The notes under the pieces are model-generated. The model searched no databases and was not told the DNA's origin. It worked only from the letters and a program-made list of their open reading frames with translations. Positions 32,426 to 41,636 of a DNA stretch of 60,475 bases are shown here, in pieces; the stretch's first letter is position 1; each line of letters begins with the position of its first letter. The stretch covers positions 1 to 60,475 of the forward strand of contig NZ_CALPCP010000025.1 in NCBI RefSeq assembly GCF_943192995.1, written 5' to 3'. This stretch comes from Flintibacter muris (GTDB lineage Bacteria > Bacillota > Clostridia > Oscillospirales > Oscillospiraceae). The position numbers and the translations under genes are program-made.

Positions 32426-33517
32426 GTGTCAAGCAGGATGTTCCAGGGAGTCGTACTTCAAATGAAGGACAACATCAACCGCATGGTAGGTGTGGTGGAC
32501 GCGGAAGGAATCGTGGTTGCCTGCAGCGAGTTGACCTGCATTGGCGAGCACTGGCCCGGCGTGGTCGCCGCCATCAACAGCGCGGACAACAATCTGGCCC
32601 GATTTGAGGGCCGTACCTTTAAGCCCCTTGCGGGCTGGGGGGCCCAGTTTGACTACGCCGCCTTTGTCAAGGGCGAGGACGAGCTGGCCGCCTCCCTGTG
32701 CGCCGTGGCCGTAGTGGCCTTTAACGGCGCCAAGACCTATTATGAGGAGAAGCATGACAAGGCTACCTTTGTCAAAAACATCATCTCCGACAATATCCTC
32801 CTGGGTGACATCTACACCCAGGCCAAGGAGCTCCACTTTGTCTCCGAAGTCCCCCGGGCCGCCTTTCTGGTGCGCCAGTTGGGCCCCGCCGACGTGTCCG
32901 CTATTGACGTAATCCAGAACCTGTTCCCCGATAAGCAGACCGATTTTGTCATCTCCATCAACGAGACCGACGTGGCCCTGATTAAGCAGCTGTCCGAGGG
33001 GGCCGACTCCAAGGACCTGGGCAAGATCGCCAAGCAGATCGTCACCGCCGTCAACCAGGAGCTGGGCGTGAAGGTGGTGGTGGGTATCGGCACCATTGTC
33101 CCCCACATCCGTGACCTGGCCCGGGCCTACAAGGAGGCCAGCGTGGCTATCGACGTGGGCAAGGTGTTCGACACGGAGAAGACCGTCATCAACTATGAGA
33201 ACCTGGGCATTGGCCGCCTGATCTATCAGCTGCCCACCATCCTGTGCCAGATGTTCCTTCAGGAGGTCTTTAAAAAGAGCCCCATTGACGCTCTGGACCA
33301 GGAGACCCTGCTCACCATCAACAAGTTCTTTGAGAACAACCTGAACGTGTCCGAGACCGCCCGGAAGCTGTTTGTCCACCGGAATACCCTGGTGTACCGG
33401 CTGGAGAAGATTAAAAAGCTCACCGGATTGGACCTGCGGGAGTTTGACGACGCCATCACCTTTAAGGTGGCACTGATGGTCAAGAAATACCTCATCTCCC
33501 GGGGAATCGAGTCTTAA
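32426..33517 (+). CDS. CdaR/PucR-type transcriptional regulator
   Basis: A 363-residue regulator with a sensory N-terminus (MVGVVDAEGIVVACSELTCIGEHWPG, a sugar-diacid-recognition-like fold), a GGDEF-like central domain (KVVVGIGTIVPHIRDLARAYKEA) and a C-terminal PucR helix-turn-helix (NLNVSETARKLFVHRNTLVYRLEKIKKLTGLD). The effector is unknown. The GTG start has AGGAGGG upstream. It stands alone, with its own promoter and a strong terminator. It is widely kept in this bacterial group, so a housekeeping role is possible, but that is inference. Confidence 0.88.
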   Translation: MSSRMFQGVVLQMKDNINRMVGVVDAEGIVVACSELTCIGEHWPGVVAAINSADNNLARFEGRTFKPLAGWGAQFDYAAFVKGEDELAASLCAVAVVAFNGAKTYYEEKHDKATFVKNIISDNILLGDIYTQAKELHFVSEVPRAAFLVRQLGPADVSAIDVIQNLFPDKQTDFVISINETDVALIKQLSEGADSKDLGKIAKQIVTAVNQELGVKVVVGIGTIVPHIRDLARAYKEASVAIDVGKVFDTEKTVINYENLGIGRLIYQLPTILCQMFLQEVFKKSPIDALDQETLLTINKFFENNLNVSETARKLFVHRNTLVYRLEKIKKLTGLDLREFDDAITFKVALMVKKYLISRGIES

Positions 33518-33530
33518 TCAAGAATATATT

Positions 33531-33560
33531 CAGCGCCGCCCATGGGGCGGCGCTGTTTTT
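33531..33560 (+). terminator. Terminator after CdaR-like gene
   Basis: AGCGCCGCCC-ATG-GGGCGGCGCT followed by GTTTTT. Confidence 0.88.
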
Positions 33561-33583
33561 ATGAAAAAATTCCAAAAACCCCC

Positions 33584-33612
33584 TTGCTATTTCCCGGGCG
33601 ATAGGTTACAAT
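33584..33612 (+). promoter_or_regulatory. ftsEX operon promoter
   Basis: TTGCTA (33584-33589), 17 bases, TACAAT (33607-33612). The leader to ftsE is about 155 bases and holds no gene. Confidence 0.65.
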
Positions 33613-33773
33613 AAGGTTACAAAAATGACAAAACGGTAAAAATCGACCTAAGGCGACAGAAAAAGGAAACCAACGTTTACAGATTATATGTTTACATGGT
33701 TTTTGATTTGTGATACACTAAAAAGCTGACAGCCTGAGAAAAATAATTGGCTGAACGGGGAGCAGAGCGCACT

Positions 33774-34463
33774 ATGATTCGCTTAATCGACGTACAGAAA
33801 GAATATGACAACGGCACCAAGGCCCTGAAAGGGGTCAATGTGCGCATTGACGACGGGGAATTTGTCTTTTTGGTGGGGCCGTCGGGGTCGGGCAAGTCCA
33901 CCCTGCTTAAACTGATTACGGCGGAAATTGCACCTACCGATGGCCGGGTGATGGTGAACGGCTTCAACCTGAACAACATCACGCCCCGGCAGGTGCCCCA
34001 GATGAGGCGCACTTTGGGGGTCATCTTTCAGGACTTCCGCCTGATTGAGAAGAAGACGGTGTATGACAACCTGTCCTTCGCCATGCGGGCCATTGGGGCC
34101 TCCAACCGGGAGCTGCGCCGGCGCATCCCCTACGTGCTCCAGCTGGTGGGCCTGGACCAGAAGGGGGACCGCTACCCTGGCCAGTTGTCCGGCGGTGAGC
34201 AGCAGCGGGTGGCCATTGCCCGGGCGCTGGTGAACAACCCCAGCATGATTATCGCCGACGAGCCCACCGGCAACCTGGACCCCCAGCGCTCTTTGGAGAT
34301 TATGATGCTGCTGGAGCGCATCAACGAGCTGGGCACCACCGTGCTGGTGGTCACCCATGAGAAAAATCTGGTCAACCGCTTCAACAAGCGGGTGGTGACC
34401 ATCGAAAACGGACGGATCATCAGCGACGAGACAGGTGGTTACTACAATGTCGAGAAGATTTAA
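33774..34463 (+). CDS. ftsE: Cell-division ATP-binding protein FtsE
   Basis: A 229-residue ABC ATPase that with FtsX forms a divisome complex controlling peptidoglycan hydrolysis. Walker A is GPSGSGKST, the signature is LSGGEQQR, and Walker B is MIIADEPTG. The frame is open from 33747, but the family begins MIRL and the ATG at 33774 fits. The end overlaps ftsX by 17 bases. The M23 protein further down is the probable hydrolase activator under FtsEX control. Confidence 0.96.
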   Translation: MIRLIDVQKEYDNGTKALKGVNVRIDDGEFVFLVGPSGSGKSTLLKLITAEIAPTDGRVMVNGFNLNNITPRQVPQMRRTLGVIFQDFRLIEKKTVYDNLSFAMRAIGASNRELRRRIPYVLQLVGLDQKGDRYPGQLSGGEQQRVAIARALVNNPSMIIADEPTGNLDPQRSLEIMMLLERINELGTTVLVVTHEKNLVNRFNKRVVTIENGRIISDETGGYYNVEKI

Positions 34464-35340
34464 TACAGGATACTATGTCAGCGAAGGGTTTCACTCCATC
34501 TTCACCCATGGATTTATGTCCTTTGCCGCGGTGTGCATGATCGTGGCCTGTCTGCTCATTATGGGCTCCTTTACCCTTTTGGCGGTTAATCTGGACAATA
34601 CCCTGGGCGACCTGGAGAACGAAAACGAGATACTGGTTTACATAGACGACGCCCTCACCCAGGATCAGGCCCGGATGCTTCAGCCCACGCTGGCCCAGGT
34701 GGACAATGTGTCGAAGCTCACCTTTGTCACCAAGCAGCAGGCCGCGGCGGAGTTCAAGGCCAAGCACGGCAATACAACTCAGGTGCTCAACGAGCTGCCC
34801 GACGACGCTCTGCGGGACCGCTACCGGGTCCATGTGGTGGAGATCGAGCGGATGGCCGAGACAAAGGCGGCCCTGGAACAGGTGGAGGGCGTGGGCTACG
34901 TCAACGCCGCCACCGAGATTGCCGATGGCTTTGTGATGGTGCGCAATATCGCCACCGCCGTGGCCATGGTGCTCATTGGCATTTTGCTGATTGTCTCTCT
35001 GTTTATCATTGCCAACACCATCAAGCTGGCCACCTTCTATCGCCGGGAGGAGATCGCCATTATGAAGATGTGCGGCGCCACCGACGGCTTTATCGAGTGG
35101 CCCTTTGTGGTGGAGGGTATGCTGCTGGGACTGACCGGGGCCCTGATTGCCTTTTTTGTCCAGTGGGGACTGTACCAGATGGTGGCCAAATTTGCCATCC
35201 AGGGCAACGGACTGTCTCTGGTCACTATGATTAGCTACGGCTCTATGGCCGTTACCATCCTGACTGTGTTCTGCGGCGTGGGCGTGTTTATCGGTGTGAT
35301 AGGTTCGCTGTTCGCCATCCGGAAGTTCTTGCAGGTGTAG
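34447..35340 (+). CDS. ftsX: Cell-division permease-like protein FtsX
   Basis: A 297-residue membrane protein with four helices: one near residues 25-45, an extracellular loop of about 120 residues (VYIDDALTQDQARMLQ onward), then three helices in the C-terminal half with the FtsX core YRREEIAIMKMCGATDGFIEWPF. It passes the FtsE ATPase signal to the outside wall hydrolase. The ATG at 34447 lies inside ftsE. Confidence 0.95.
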   Translation: MSRRFNTGYYVSEGFHSIFTHGFMSFAAVCMIVACLLIMGSFTLLAVNLDNTLGDLENENEILVYIDDALTQDQARMLQPTLAQVDNVSKLTFVTKQQAAAEFKAKHGNTTQVLNELPDDALRDRYRVHVVEIERMAETKAALEQVEGVGYVNAATEIADGFVMVRNIATAVAMVLIGILLIVSLFIIANTIKLATFYRREEIAIMKMCGATDGFIEWPFVVEGMLLGLTGALIAFFVQWGLYQMVAKFAIQGNGLSLVTMISYGSMAVTILTVFCGVGVFIGVIGSLFAIRKFLQV

Positions 35341-35415
35341 CGGATCGGCGCCCGTGTGCAGAGGCGGCCTGTGGCTGCCCTTATAGAAATCAAGAATGAC
35401 AGGGAGGTCCTCCAA

Positions 35416-35520
35416 ATGAAGAACCAGAAGAAGCAGAAGCTGTTTATGTCCATCCTGGCGGGATTTTTGGCGCTGCTGATGCTGCTGCCTATTATCGCTA
35501 ACATCTTTATGATCCGCTGA
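35416..35520 (+). CDS. 34-residue single-helix membrane peptide in the ftsEX operon
   Basis: The frame starts MKNQKKQKLF with five Lys and one Gln-rich turn, then one hydrophobic helix (SILAGFLALLMLLPIIANIF), and ends MIR. GGGAGG lies ten bases before the ATG, and only 14 bases separate it from the M23 gene. The positive-inside pattern suggests its N-terminus faces the cytoplasm. I do not recognise a named family. Its place between ftsX and the hydrolase suggests a divisome accessory role, which is inference. Confidence 0.75.
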   Translation: MKNQKKQKLFMSILAGFLALLMLLPIIANIFMIR

Positions 35521-35534
35521 GGGGAGGGCGCACT

Positions 35535-36779
35535 GTGAAAAAGAGCAAATTGTTCCGCCGGGCTTTGGGCCTGGTTCTGGCGGCGGTTATGGTTCTGCCT
35601 ATGACAGGGCCGGGGATGGTTATTGAGTCCTCCGCTGTCACTCAGGCGGAGATCGACGCGCTGAAAAGTAAGTCCAGCACCATTGCCTCCCAGAAAAAGG
35701 AGATCCAGGAGCAACTGAAAGCGGTCCAGGCGGATAAGAGCGCCGCCATGAAAAAAAAGCAGCTGCTGGAGGACCAGATTGACCTGATCCGTCAGGAGAT
35801 TGCCAACATCAACGAGCAGATTGCCATGTATGACCAGCTGATCACCGAGAAGACGGCGGAGCTGGAGGAGGCGGAGGAGGCGGAGAAAGCCCAGTTTGAG
35901 CTGTTTTGCCGCCAGATGCGGTATATGGAGGAGCAGGGCGAGGTGTCCTACTGGTCCATCCTGTTCTCCTCCAGCGACTTTGCTGAGCTGCTGGACAACT
36001 ACATGATGATCCAGGAGATCATTGAGTATGACAACCGGGTGATCGACGACCTGGTGGCGCTCCAGGAGAAGGTGACCGCCGACCGCACCGCCCTGGAGGG
36101 GGCTCAGGCCCAGCAGGAGGAGGCCAAGGCCGAGCAGATGGCCGCCCAGGATGAGCTGAAGGCCCAGGAGGCTGAGGTGGACAAGCTCATTGCCGAAATC
36201 AGCGCCCAGGAGGATGTTCTGGAGGAGATGGAGGAGGAGCTGAACAAGGCCGCCAAGGAGCTGGACAGCCAGATCAAGGCCAAGGAGCGGGAGTACGCCT
36301 CTCAAATCGCCAAGGTGCCCAGCGAGTCCGGCTACCTGTGGCCGCTGCCTGGGGGATATAACACCATCTCCTCCCTGGCTGGCGGGCGGATTCACCCCGT
36401 TACCGGCAAGCCGGGCACCCACGCCGGCATAGATATTCCTGCCCCCTCAGGCACCAACATCTATGCGGCCAAGAGCGGCGTGGTCATCCACGCGGCCAAG
36501 GGCACCGGAAGCAGCTGGTCCTATGGCAACTATGTGATTGTCTCCCACAGCGACGGCACCAGTACCCTCTACGCCCACATGAGCCGGATCGGCTGCAAGC
36601 AGGGCCAGGTGGTCAAGCAGGGGGAAGTGATTGGCTACGTAGGCACCACCGGCAGGTCCACCGGCAATCACCTCCACTTTGAGGTCCGCAAGGGCAGCAC
36701 CCGTATGGACCCGGTGAACTACTTTAAGGATAAGACGCTGTATGTGCTCAGCAGAGGCAAAAAGGTCTCCCTGTGGTAA
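35535..36779 (+). CDS. EnvC-like murein hydrolase activator with M23 domain
   Basis: A 414-residue secreted protein. It has a signal peptide (residues 1-35), a long coiled coil (about 37-260, rich in Glu, Lys and Gln, with AQQEEAKAEQMAAQDELKAQ) and a LytM/M23 domain. The metal motifs are HPVTGKPGTHAGID, SHSDGTSTLYAHM and GNHLHFEV, so the zinc site looks complete and the enzyme may cut peptide cross-links itself. The GTG start has GGGGAGGG upstream. The coiled coil is the usual docking part for FtsX. Confidence 0.93.
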   Translation: MKKSKLFRRALGLVLAAVMVLPMTGPGMVIESSAVTQAEIDALKSKSSTIASQKKEIQEQLKAVQADKSAAMKKKQLLEDQIDLIRQEIANINEQIAMYDQLITEKTAELEEAEEAEKAQFELFCRQMRYMEEQGEVSYWSILFSSSDFAELLDNYMMIQEIIEYDNRVIDDLVALQEKVTADRTALEGAQAQQEEAKAEQMAAQDELKAQEAEVDKLIAEISAQEDVLEEMEEELNKAAKELDSQIKAKEREYASQIAKVPSESGYLWPLPGGYNTISSLAGGRIHPVTGKPGTHAGIDIPAPSGTNIYAAKSGVVIHAAKGTGSSWSYGNYVIVSHSDGTSTLYAHMSRIGCKQGQVVKQGEVIGYVGTTGRSTGNHLHFEVRKGSTRMDPVNYFKDKTLYVLSRGKKVSLW

Positions 36780-36794
36780 TGAGCAAAGAACATG

Positions 36795-36827
36795 TCCCGC
36801 CCTCAGTTCGGAGGGCGGGATATTTTT
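36795..36827 (+). terminator. Terminator of the ftsEX-M23 operon
   Basis: TCCCGCCCTC-AGTTCG-GAGGGCGGGA followed by TATTTTT. Confidence 0.88.
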
Positions 36828-36919
36828 CCGCAAATTGGGGCTTGCCTTTGGGGGCGAAGGGGTCTAAAATAGAGGTATAAGCGTCGAAGTGCGTCGAACG
36901 GCGGAGGGGATGTGGGTCA

Positions 36920-37939
36920 ATGTCCGAAGAGATTACCATAGAGCGGCAGGAGGAGAAAGTTCCGTCCCGGCTGAAAGGCGGGCCGTCCCCTGTAAAAAAG
37001 CTGCTGAAGCGGGCGGTTCCCGTCCTGGCAGTGCTGGCAGTGCTGGTTCCCACCGGGGTGGCCGTGGGGCTGGAGGCCTCCCTGACCCGAACCAAAGCGG
37101 AGCTGAGCCAGCTCCAGCAGTGGGGAAGGGTGCCGGCGGCGGACGGGGGCACCTGGTACCAGCCAGGCGCTGAGGGCGGTTCCCCCCAGGGGAGCGGGTC
37201 TGCTGTCCCGGCGGGAGACGCCTCTGAGCCTGACGGGCCGGAGGTTCCCTCCTACCAGGAGCTGTACCCTGAGCTGTACGCCCAGCCCCACGACTGGAAC
37301 ACGGTAAACAAGGCCAATGTGTGCTACCTCACCTTTGATGACGGCCCCTCCGCCCGCACTCCGGAGGTGTTGGCCATTTTGGAACAGTACGGCGTAAAGG
37401 CCACCTTTTTTGTGGTGGGCAAGGACACGGAACAGTCCAGGCAGTGGATGAAGCAGATTGTGGACGCGGGCCACACCATCGGAGTTCACAGCTATACCCA
37501 CAGCTACCGGAAAATTTACGGCTCTGTGGAGGCCTACCTGGACGACTTTGCCCAGGAGTATCACATCATTGAGGAGGCCACCGGGGTGGCGCCTCAGATT
37601 TTCCGCTTTCCCGGGGGAAGCATCAACGCCTATAACGGCCAGATCTATCAGGAAATCGTGGCCGAGATGACCCGCCGGGGCTTTGTCTACTTTGACTGGA
37701 ACCGGGCCAATGGTGACGCTGTAAGCAAGCCGCCCTCCGCGGCCACCCTGACCAGCAACGCCCTGGACAGGCTGGGCGTATCCAGCCGGGTAATTCTCCT
37801 GATGCACGACAGCAAGAGCCATGCCAGCACCGTAGCCTCCCTGCCCGCCGTCATTGAGGGCTACCAGAACGCCAGCTATACCCTGGAGGCCCTCACCCCC
37901 GAGGTGCGGCCCATTGTGTACGCCTACCCCAATCCCTGA
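36920..37939 (+). CDS. Membrane-anchored polysaccharide deacetylase
   Basis: A 339-residue NodB-type deacetylase, probably acting on peptidoglycan N-acetylglucosamine outside the membrane. A signal anchor (LLKRAVPVLAVLAVLVPTGVAVGL) is followed by a linker rich in Pro and Gly and the catalytic domain with TFDDGPS, HSYTHSYRKI, RFPGGSIN and LLMHDSK. The metal-binding Asp-His-His triad is present. It follows the FtsEX hydrolase operon after a terminator, so it has its own promoter. Removing acetyl groups usually protects the wall from lysozyme. Confidence 0.92.
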   Translation: MSEEITIERQEEKVPSRLKGGPSPVKKLLKRAVPVLAVLAVLVPTGVAVGLEASLTRTKAELSQLQQWGRVPAADGGTWYQPGAEGGSPQGSGSAVPAGDASEPDGPEVPSYQELYPELYAQPHDWNTVNKANVCYLTFDDGPSARTPEVLAILEQYGVKATFFVVGKDTEQSRQWMKQIVDAGHTIGVHSYTHSYRKIYGSVEAYLDDFAQEYHIIEEATGVAPQIFRFPGGSINAYNGQIYQEIVAEMTRRGFVYFDWNRANGDAVSKPPSAATLTSNALDRLGVSSRVILLMHDSKSHASTVASLPAVIEGYQNASYTLEALTPEVRPIVYAYPNP

Positions 37940-37960
37940 TCCCCTGGCTCGTGCTCAAAG

Positions 37961-37980
37961 GCCCCCTTGTACAAGGGGGC
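37961..37980. terminator. Hairpin of the intergenic repeat type after the deacetylase gene
   Basis: GCCCCCTTGTACAAGGGGGC is a perfect palindrome, related to the first hairpin of the repeats at 47.1, 49.8 and 53.3 kb. No T-run follows directly. Confidence 0.6.
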
Positions 37981-38037
37981 ATTCTGGTTGTGTTATTGAT
38001 ATTATGATATGTTAGTATGATAACCACTTAAATCTAA

Positions 38038-38334
38038 TTAAAAGAAGGTTATTTTCATCAGCATTTTATCGTTCTGTATGCTGGACTTGGAAAGACCCTG
38101 GACCGCGTCCTGGTCGACAATTTTTTGGAGACTGTCTATGGTCACCCGAAACATCTCGACGTCCTGGAGGGCCCGCAAGCGCTCCCAGGAGGCCTTATAG
38201 CTGGACACCGAAGCCTGACCGGCCTTTTTATACTTGCGCTCCGAACTGCGTACGGCCTGCGGCGACTCCCGGACAGCTTCACCACGCTGCCAGTTCCGTT
38301 TGCACGTTTTACTTGCTTTTCCTCCCATCTTCAA
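38038..38334 (-). CDS. Hypothetical Lys-rich small protein, weak
   Basis: An open frame of 98 codons rich in Lys, Arg and Ser (RKYKKAGQASVSSYKASWERL). A TATAAT-like box lies just upstream (complement of 38335-38341), but no strong ribosome site is seen and I know no relative. It might be chance. Confidence 0.3.
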   Translation of the reverse strand: MKMGGKASKTCKRNWQRGEAVRESPQAVRSSERKYKKAGQASVSSYKASWERLRALQDVEMFRVTIDSLQKIVDQDAVQGLSKSSIQNDKMLMKITFF

Positions 38335-38422
38335 TTATAATGAGAGAGAGAAGTAGGCTGGTCAAAACTTACTTCCCTCATAGCTGCCCCTGGTGTTGCA
38401 AGCGCCGGGGGCGGTTTTTATT

Positions 38423-39217
38423 TCAGTGGCAATGTCCACACGTAGTATAGCCCTGACTTAGCAACTCCGCTTCAGACAGGTTTGATGTTGCGTAGTTCTG
38501 AGGTGCAATCTTCGGAACATCCCTACAGTTTGGATAATGTATCTTTTTTGTACTGGTATTCAATACCCACTGATCAGTGGTTTGTTTCTGATCCTGATTG
38601 TTGTATGTATTGAAGTTGTTTCCATTCCCAGCCCCACTTCCGCTACTACCTGACTGAGCCGCCGCATTTGTTCCACCACTTTGCGTCTTTGTGCCGGACG
38701 GGCTTGCCGGGTTAATGTTCACACCGGATTGGGTGTTTCCGCCTTTGGCGGCGGTTACATTTCCACTGGAACCGGTGGGCTGCGTCGAGGGCTGCTGATT
38801 CGGCGCTGTGGCGGACGAATTATCTTCCGGGGGTTGTGGCTGCGCTGTCTCTTGTTCATCGGTCTGATTGTTGTCTGGCAGTTGCTCCTGAACTGGCGGG
38901 GCCGATACTTGACTGGAGCCCAACGCTTCAAACCCTGGGACAGTACTTCCTCCATGGGCGATCCAGGTTTCACTCATCCAGGTAATTGTACCGTCTTCCA
39001 CGATTACATTAGGCCCGGCGGAGCTGCTTTTCAAATTTGTTGACGTGCGCTGTTCTTGCTGGGCCTGCTCTTGGGGCGGGCTGCCCAAGACCTCATATCT
39101 CAATATGCCCGCACCATAGCCTGCGCCAAATCCTCCCGCGCTGATTGCTGCGGTAGCCAAAACCGAAATCAGAACCGGCAGAATGATACCGCCGCCTTTT
39201 TCTGGATTTTTTGCCAT
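38423..39217 (-). CDS. Membrane-anchored protein with Ada-like Cys domain
   Basis: A 264-residue protein. An N-terminal membrane helix (residues 11-36) is followed by a low-complexity Gln/Ser/Gly/Pro/Asn linker of about 130 residues. It ends with WVLNTSTKKIHYPNCRDVPKI and LLSQGYTTCGHCH, the Ada-type metal-binding fold with Cys and His ligands that is often attached to secreted nucleases and competence proteins. It may bind DNA or zinc outside the cell. No enzyme domain is present. The linker codons are AT-richer than nearby core genes. Confidence 0.8.
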   Translation of the reverse strand: MAKNPEKGGGIILPVLISVLATAAISAGGFGAGYGAGILRYEVLGSPPQEQAQQEQRTSTNLKSSSAGPNVIVEDGTITWMSETWIAHGGSTVPGFEALGSSQVSAPPVQEQLPDNNQTDEQETAQPQPPEDNSSATAPNQQPSTQPTGSSGNVTAAKGGNTQSGVNINPASPSGTKTQSGGTNAAAQSGSSGSGAGNGNNFNTYNNQDQKQTTDQWVLNTSTKKIHYPNCRDVPKIAPQNYATSNLSEAELLSQGYTTCGHCH

Positions 39218-39371
39218 TTGATTACCAGCTTTCTACATGTTTAGTAAACAATAGATGTAGGAGTACAATACATGTTGGACAGTAGAGAAAGAAAAAGGTA
39301 GAAGGATGGTGCCAAATCGGTTAAAGTTGAGTTGTCACACTTAACACAACCGAGAGGAGGCCACATCCTTC

Positions 39372-39872
39372 ATGAGAAAGAGTATAACACAGGACATGGC
39401 GTACAGGCAATCCCTAATGAAATATGCGGAAAAATACGGCGTCAGCCGAGCCAGCCGGAAGTACAACAAGAGCCGGTCCTATATCTATTTCTGGCGTGCT
39501 CGCTGGGATGGGAGCGTGGAGTCCCTGGCCTGCCAGTCCCGGCGTCCTCACAGTCATCCAAACCGGCATACCGAAGCGGAGCTGAAGCTGATCCGGGACA
39601 TGCGCCGCCGCAATCCGCAGCTTGGCCTGGTGGAGCTGTGGCACCGCCTGAAACAGCGCGGCTACACCCGCCGGCCTGAGAGTCTGTTCCGAGTCATGCG
39701 CAAACTGGGGATGTTCCCACAGGAGAAGAAGAAAAAGGCTTATACGCCAAAACCTTACCAGCAGATGACTCGTCCGGGAGAAAGGATCCAGGTGGATGTG
39801 AAGGTCGTTCCCCGCCGCTGCAGGCACGGTGTAAAATTCTGTGTAAGCGAAAATCGACAAAGTCAAGGATGA
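39372..39872 (+). pseudogene. IS3/IS481-type transposase, C-terminal half lost
   Basis: The N-terminal helix-turn-helix domain (KYAEKYGVSRASRKYNKSRSYIYFWRARW) and the start of the integrase core (RPGERIQVDVKVVP, with the first catalytic Asp) are present. After about 155 codons the frame leaves homology and stops. The second Asp and the Glu are missing, so it cannot transpose. AGGAGG lies upstream of the ATG. The deletion joint borders an IS256 fragment. Confidence 0.8.
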
Positions 39873-39999
39873 CGCTGAGAAAACAGGGTAAACAGGGGGA
39901 CTGAAGCCCTAGACTACAGGTCCCGGCAGACGGTGTGGTATACGCGCCGCTGGCGGCGTGAATGCCGCCCTGGCTGCCGGGATACGCTACGGGAAGGGG

Positions 40000-40368
40000 T
40001 CAGCCAACGGCCCGGCCGGCGAACATGAGCTGCAGTTGATTGAGAACCATATCCCAGTTCTGGCATCTTGCGTGCCAGTGCTTCACGATCCGCTGAGAGG
40101 CCAGGTAGAGCATCTTGCGCAGAGAATCATCGTTGGTAAAGCTGGGCTTGTTTTTTGTGATTTGACGGAATTGGCGATTGAGTCCCTCAATGATATTCGT
40201 CGTGTATATGATTTTCCGGGGGTCAATCCCAAATTCTGTGTAAACTCCATTTGGGGTGCAAATAGAGCAAAATTTATTCAGTGCGGCAGCCGTGGAATCG
40301 GGCTGCTGCCATGTTAAGAACATAACGCGGGTGGGGTCGGATGTCAAGTGGGTAGAGGAGCAGTTCAT
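40000..40368 (-). pseudogene. IS256-family transposase fragment
   Basis: The stretch DPRKIIYTTNIIEGLNRQFRQITKNKPSFTNDDSLRKMLYLASQ matches the C-terminal end of mutator-type transposases, including the catalytic Glu. The catalytic Asp domain is missing and the upstream residues (TWQQPDSTAAALNKFCSI) are only partly alignable. It differs clearly from the complete copy next to it, so it is a separate older IS. Confidence 0.8.
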
Positions 40369-40397
40369 CTTGCCCTTGACATCCGGCCACGGCGGTG

Positions 40398-41636
40398 TTA
40401 CTCGGGCATACGCTCAGCAAAGTAGATGGCCATTTGGGCATGGATCAGGCTCCAGTCCTGCCGCCGTCCAGTCCACTTTTTCGTAATATCCATCATGGCC
40501 AAATACAGCATTTTCAGCAGGCTGTCATCGGTAGGAAACACCGATTTAGCCTTGGTCACCTTGCGCAGCTGGCGGTTAAAGCCCTCAATGGCATTGGTGG
40601 TGTAGATCAGCCTGCGCACCTCCTGAGGATACTTGAAGTAGGTGCTGAGATTGGCCCAGTTGGCCCGCCAGGATTGGGAGATTTTCGGGTATTTCTTGTC
40701 CCAGCGCTCCTCAAAAGCGTCCAGGGCATCCAAGGCGGCCTGCTCATCTACGGCTGCATAGACCGCCTTCAAATCGGCCATAAGGGCCTTCAGGTCCTTG
40801 TAGGACACATACTTGCTGGAATTACGCAGCTGGTGGATGATGCAGTTCTGGATTTCTGTTTGAGGAAAGGTGGCGTGGATGGCCGCATCAAATCCTGTCA
40901 AATTGTCTGTGCAGGCAATGAAAATATCCTCTATGCCCCGGTTTTTCAGGCTGTTGAGTACAGTCGCCCAGAATTTAGCGCTCTCATTTTCACCAACCCA
41001 CATGCCCAGGACATCTTTCCTTCCGTCCAGGTTGACTCCAATTGCGATATACACTGCTTTCTTCACGATCTGCCCTTCGCTGCGGACATGGTAGTGGATG
41101 GCATCCAGAAATACCACGGCGTAAATGGATTCCAGGGGGCGCTGCTGCCATTCACGAGCTACAGGCAGGATCTTGTCCGTGATCCGGCTGACTGTGCTGT
41201 CCGAGACGGAAATGCCGTAAATCTCCTGAATGTGTGTTTCAATGTCCCCTGTCGTCATCCCCTTGGCGTACATGGACAGGATTTTCTCTTCAATGTCTTG
41301 GCTAATGCTGGTTTGGTTTTTCTTCAGTACCTGAGGCTCAAATTCACCCTTGCGGTCTCGGGGAACCGACACCTCCACGTCGCCGAAACTGGTACGCAGT
41401 CTCTTGCTGCTGTGCCCGTTGCGGCTGTTATCTGTGTCCTTGTTCTTGTAGTCGTATTTGCTGTAGCCCAGCTCGTCATCCAGCTCCGCCTCCAGCCCTT
41501 TTTCCATGAACTCGGCAATGGTCTCTTTGAACAGGTTCTGGATGTCATCCATGCTGTCGATGTTTGCCATCTGCAGCAGCTCACGGATTTTTTCTCGACG
41601 AGCACTTTCTTCCGGCGTACGGTTCTTTCTAGCCAT
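40398..41636 (-). CDS. IS256-family transposase
   Basis: A 412-residue mutator-type transposase, apparently complete. The DDE residues are in VVFLDAIHYHVRSEG, ACTDNLTGFDAAI and TTNAIEGFNRQLRKVTK. The N-terminal DNA-binding part is MARKNRTPEESARREKIREL. The frame is open to 41810, but the ATG at 41636 starts the family-type N-terminus. I could not find clear terminal inverted repeats on both sides. GGATGTCAAG and CTTGACATCC near 40346-40385 form a hairpin at the lower end. Confidence 0.9.
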   Translation of the reverse strand: MARKNRTPEESARREKIRELLQMANIDSMDDIQNLFKETIAEFMEKGLEAELDDELGYSKYDYKNKDTDNSRNGHSSKRLRTSFGDVEVSVPRDRKGEFEPQVLKKNQTSISQDIEEKILSMYAKGMTTGDIETHIQEIYGISVSDSTVSRITDKILPVAREWQQRPLESIYAVVFLDAIHYHVRSEGQIVKKAVYIAIGVNLDGRKDVLGMWVGENESAKFWATVLNSLKNRGIEDIFIACTDNLTGFDAAIHATFPQTEIQNCIIHQLRNSSKYVSYKDLKALMADLKAVYAAVDEQAALDALDAFEERWDKKYPKISQSWRANWANLSTYFKYPQEVRRLIYTTNAIEGFNRQLRKVTKAKSVFPTDDSLLKMLYLAMMDITKKWTGRRQDWSLIHAQMAIYFAERMPE

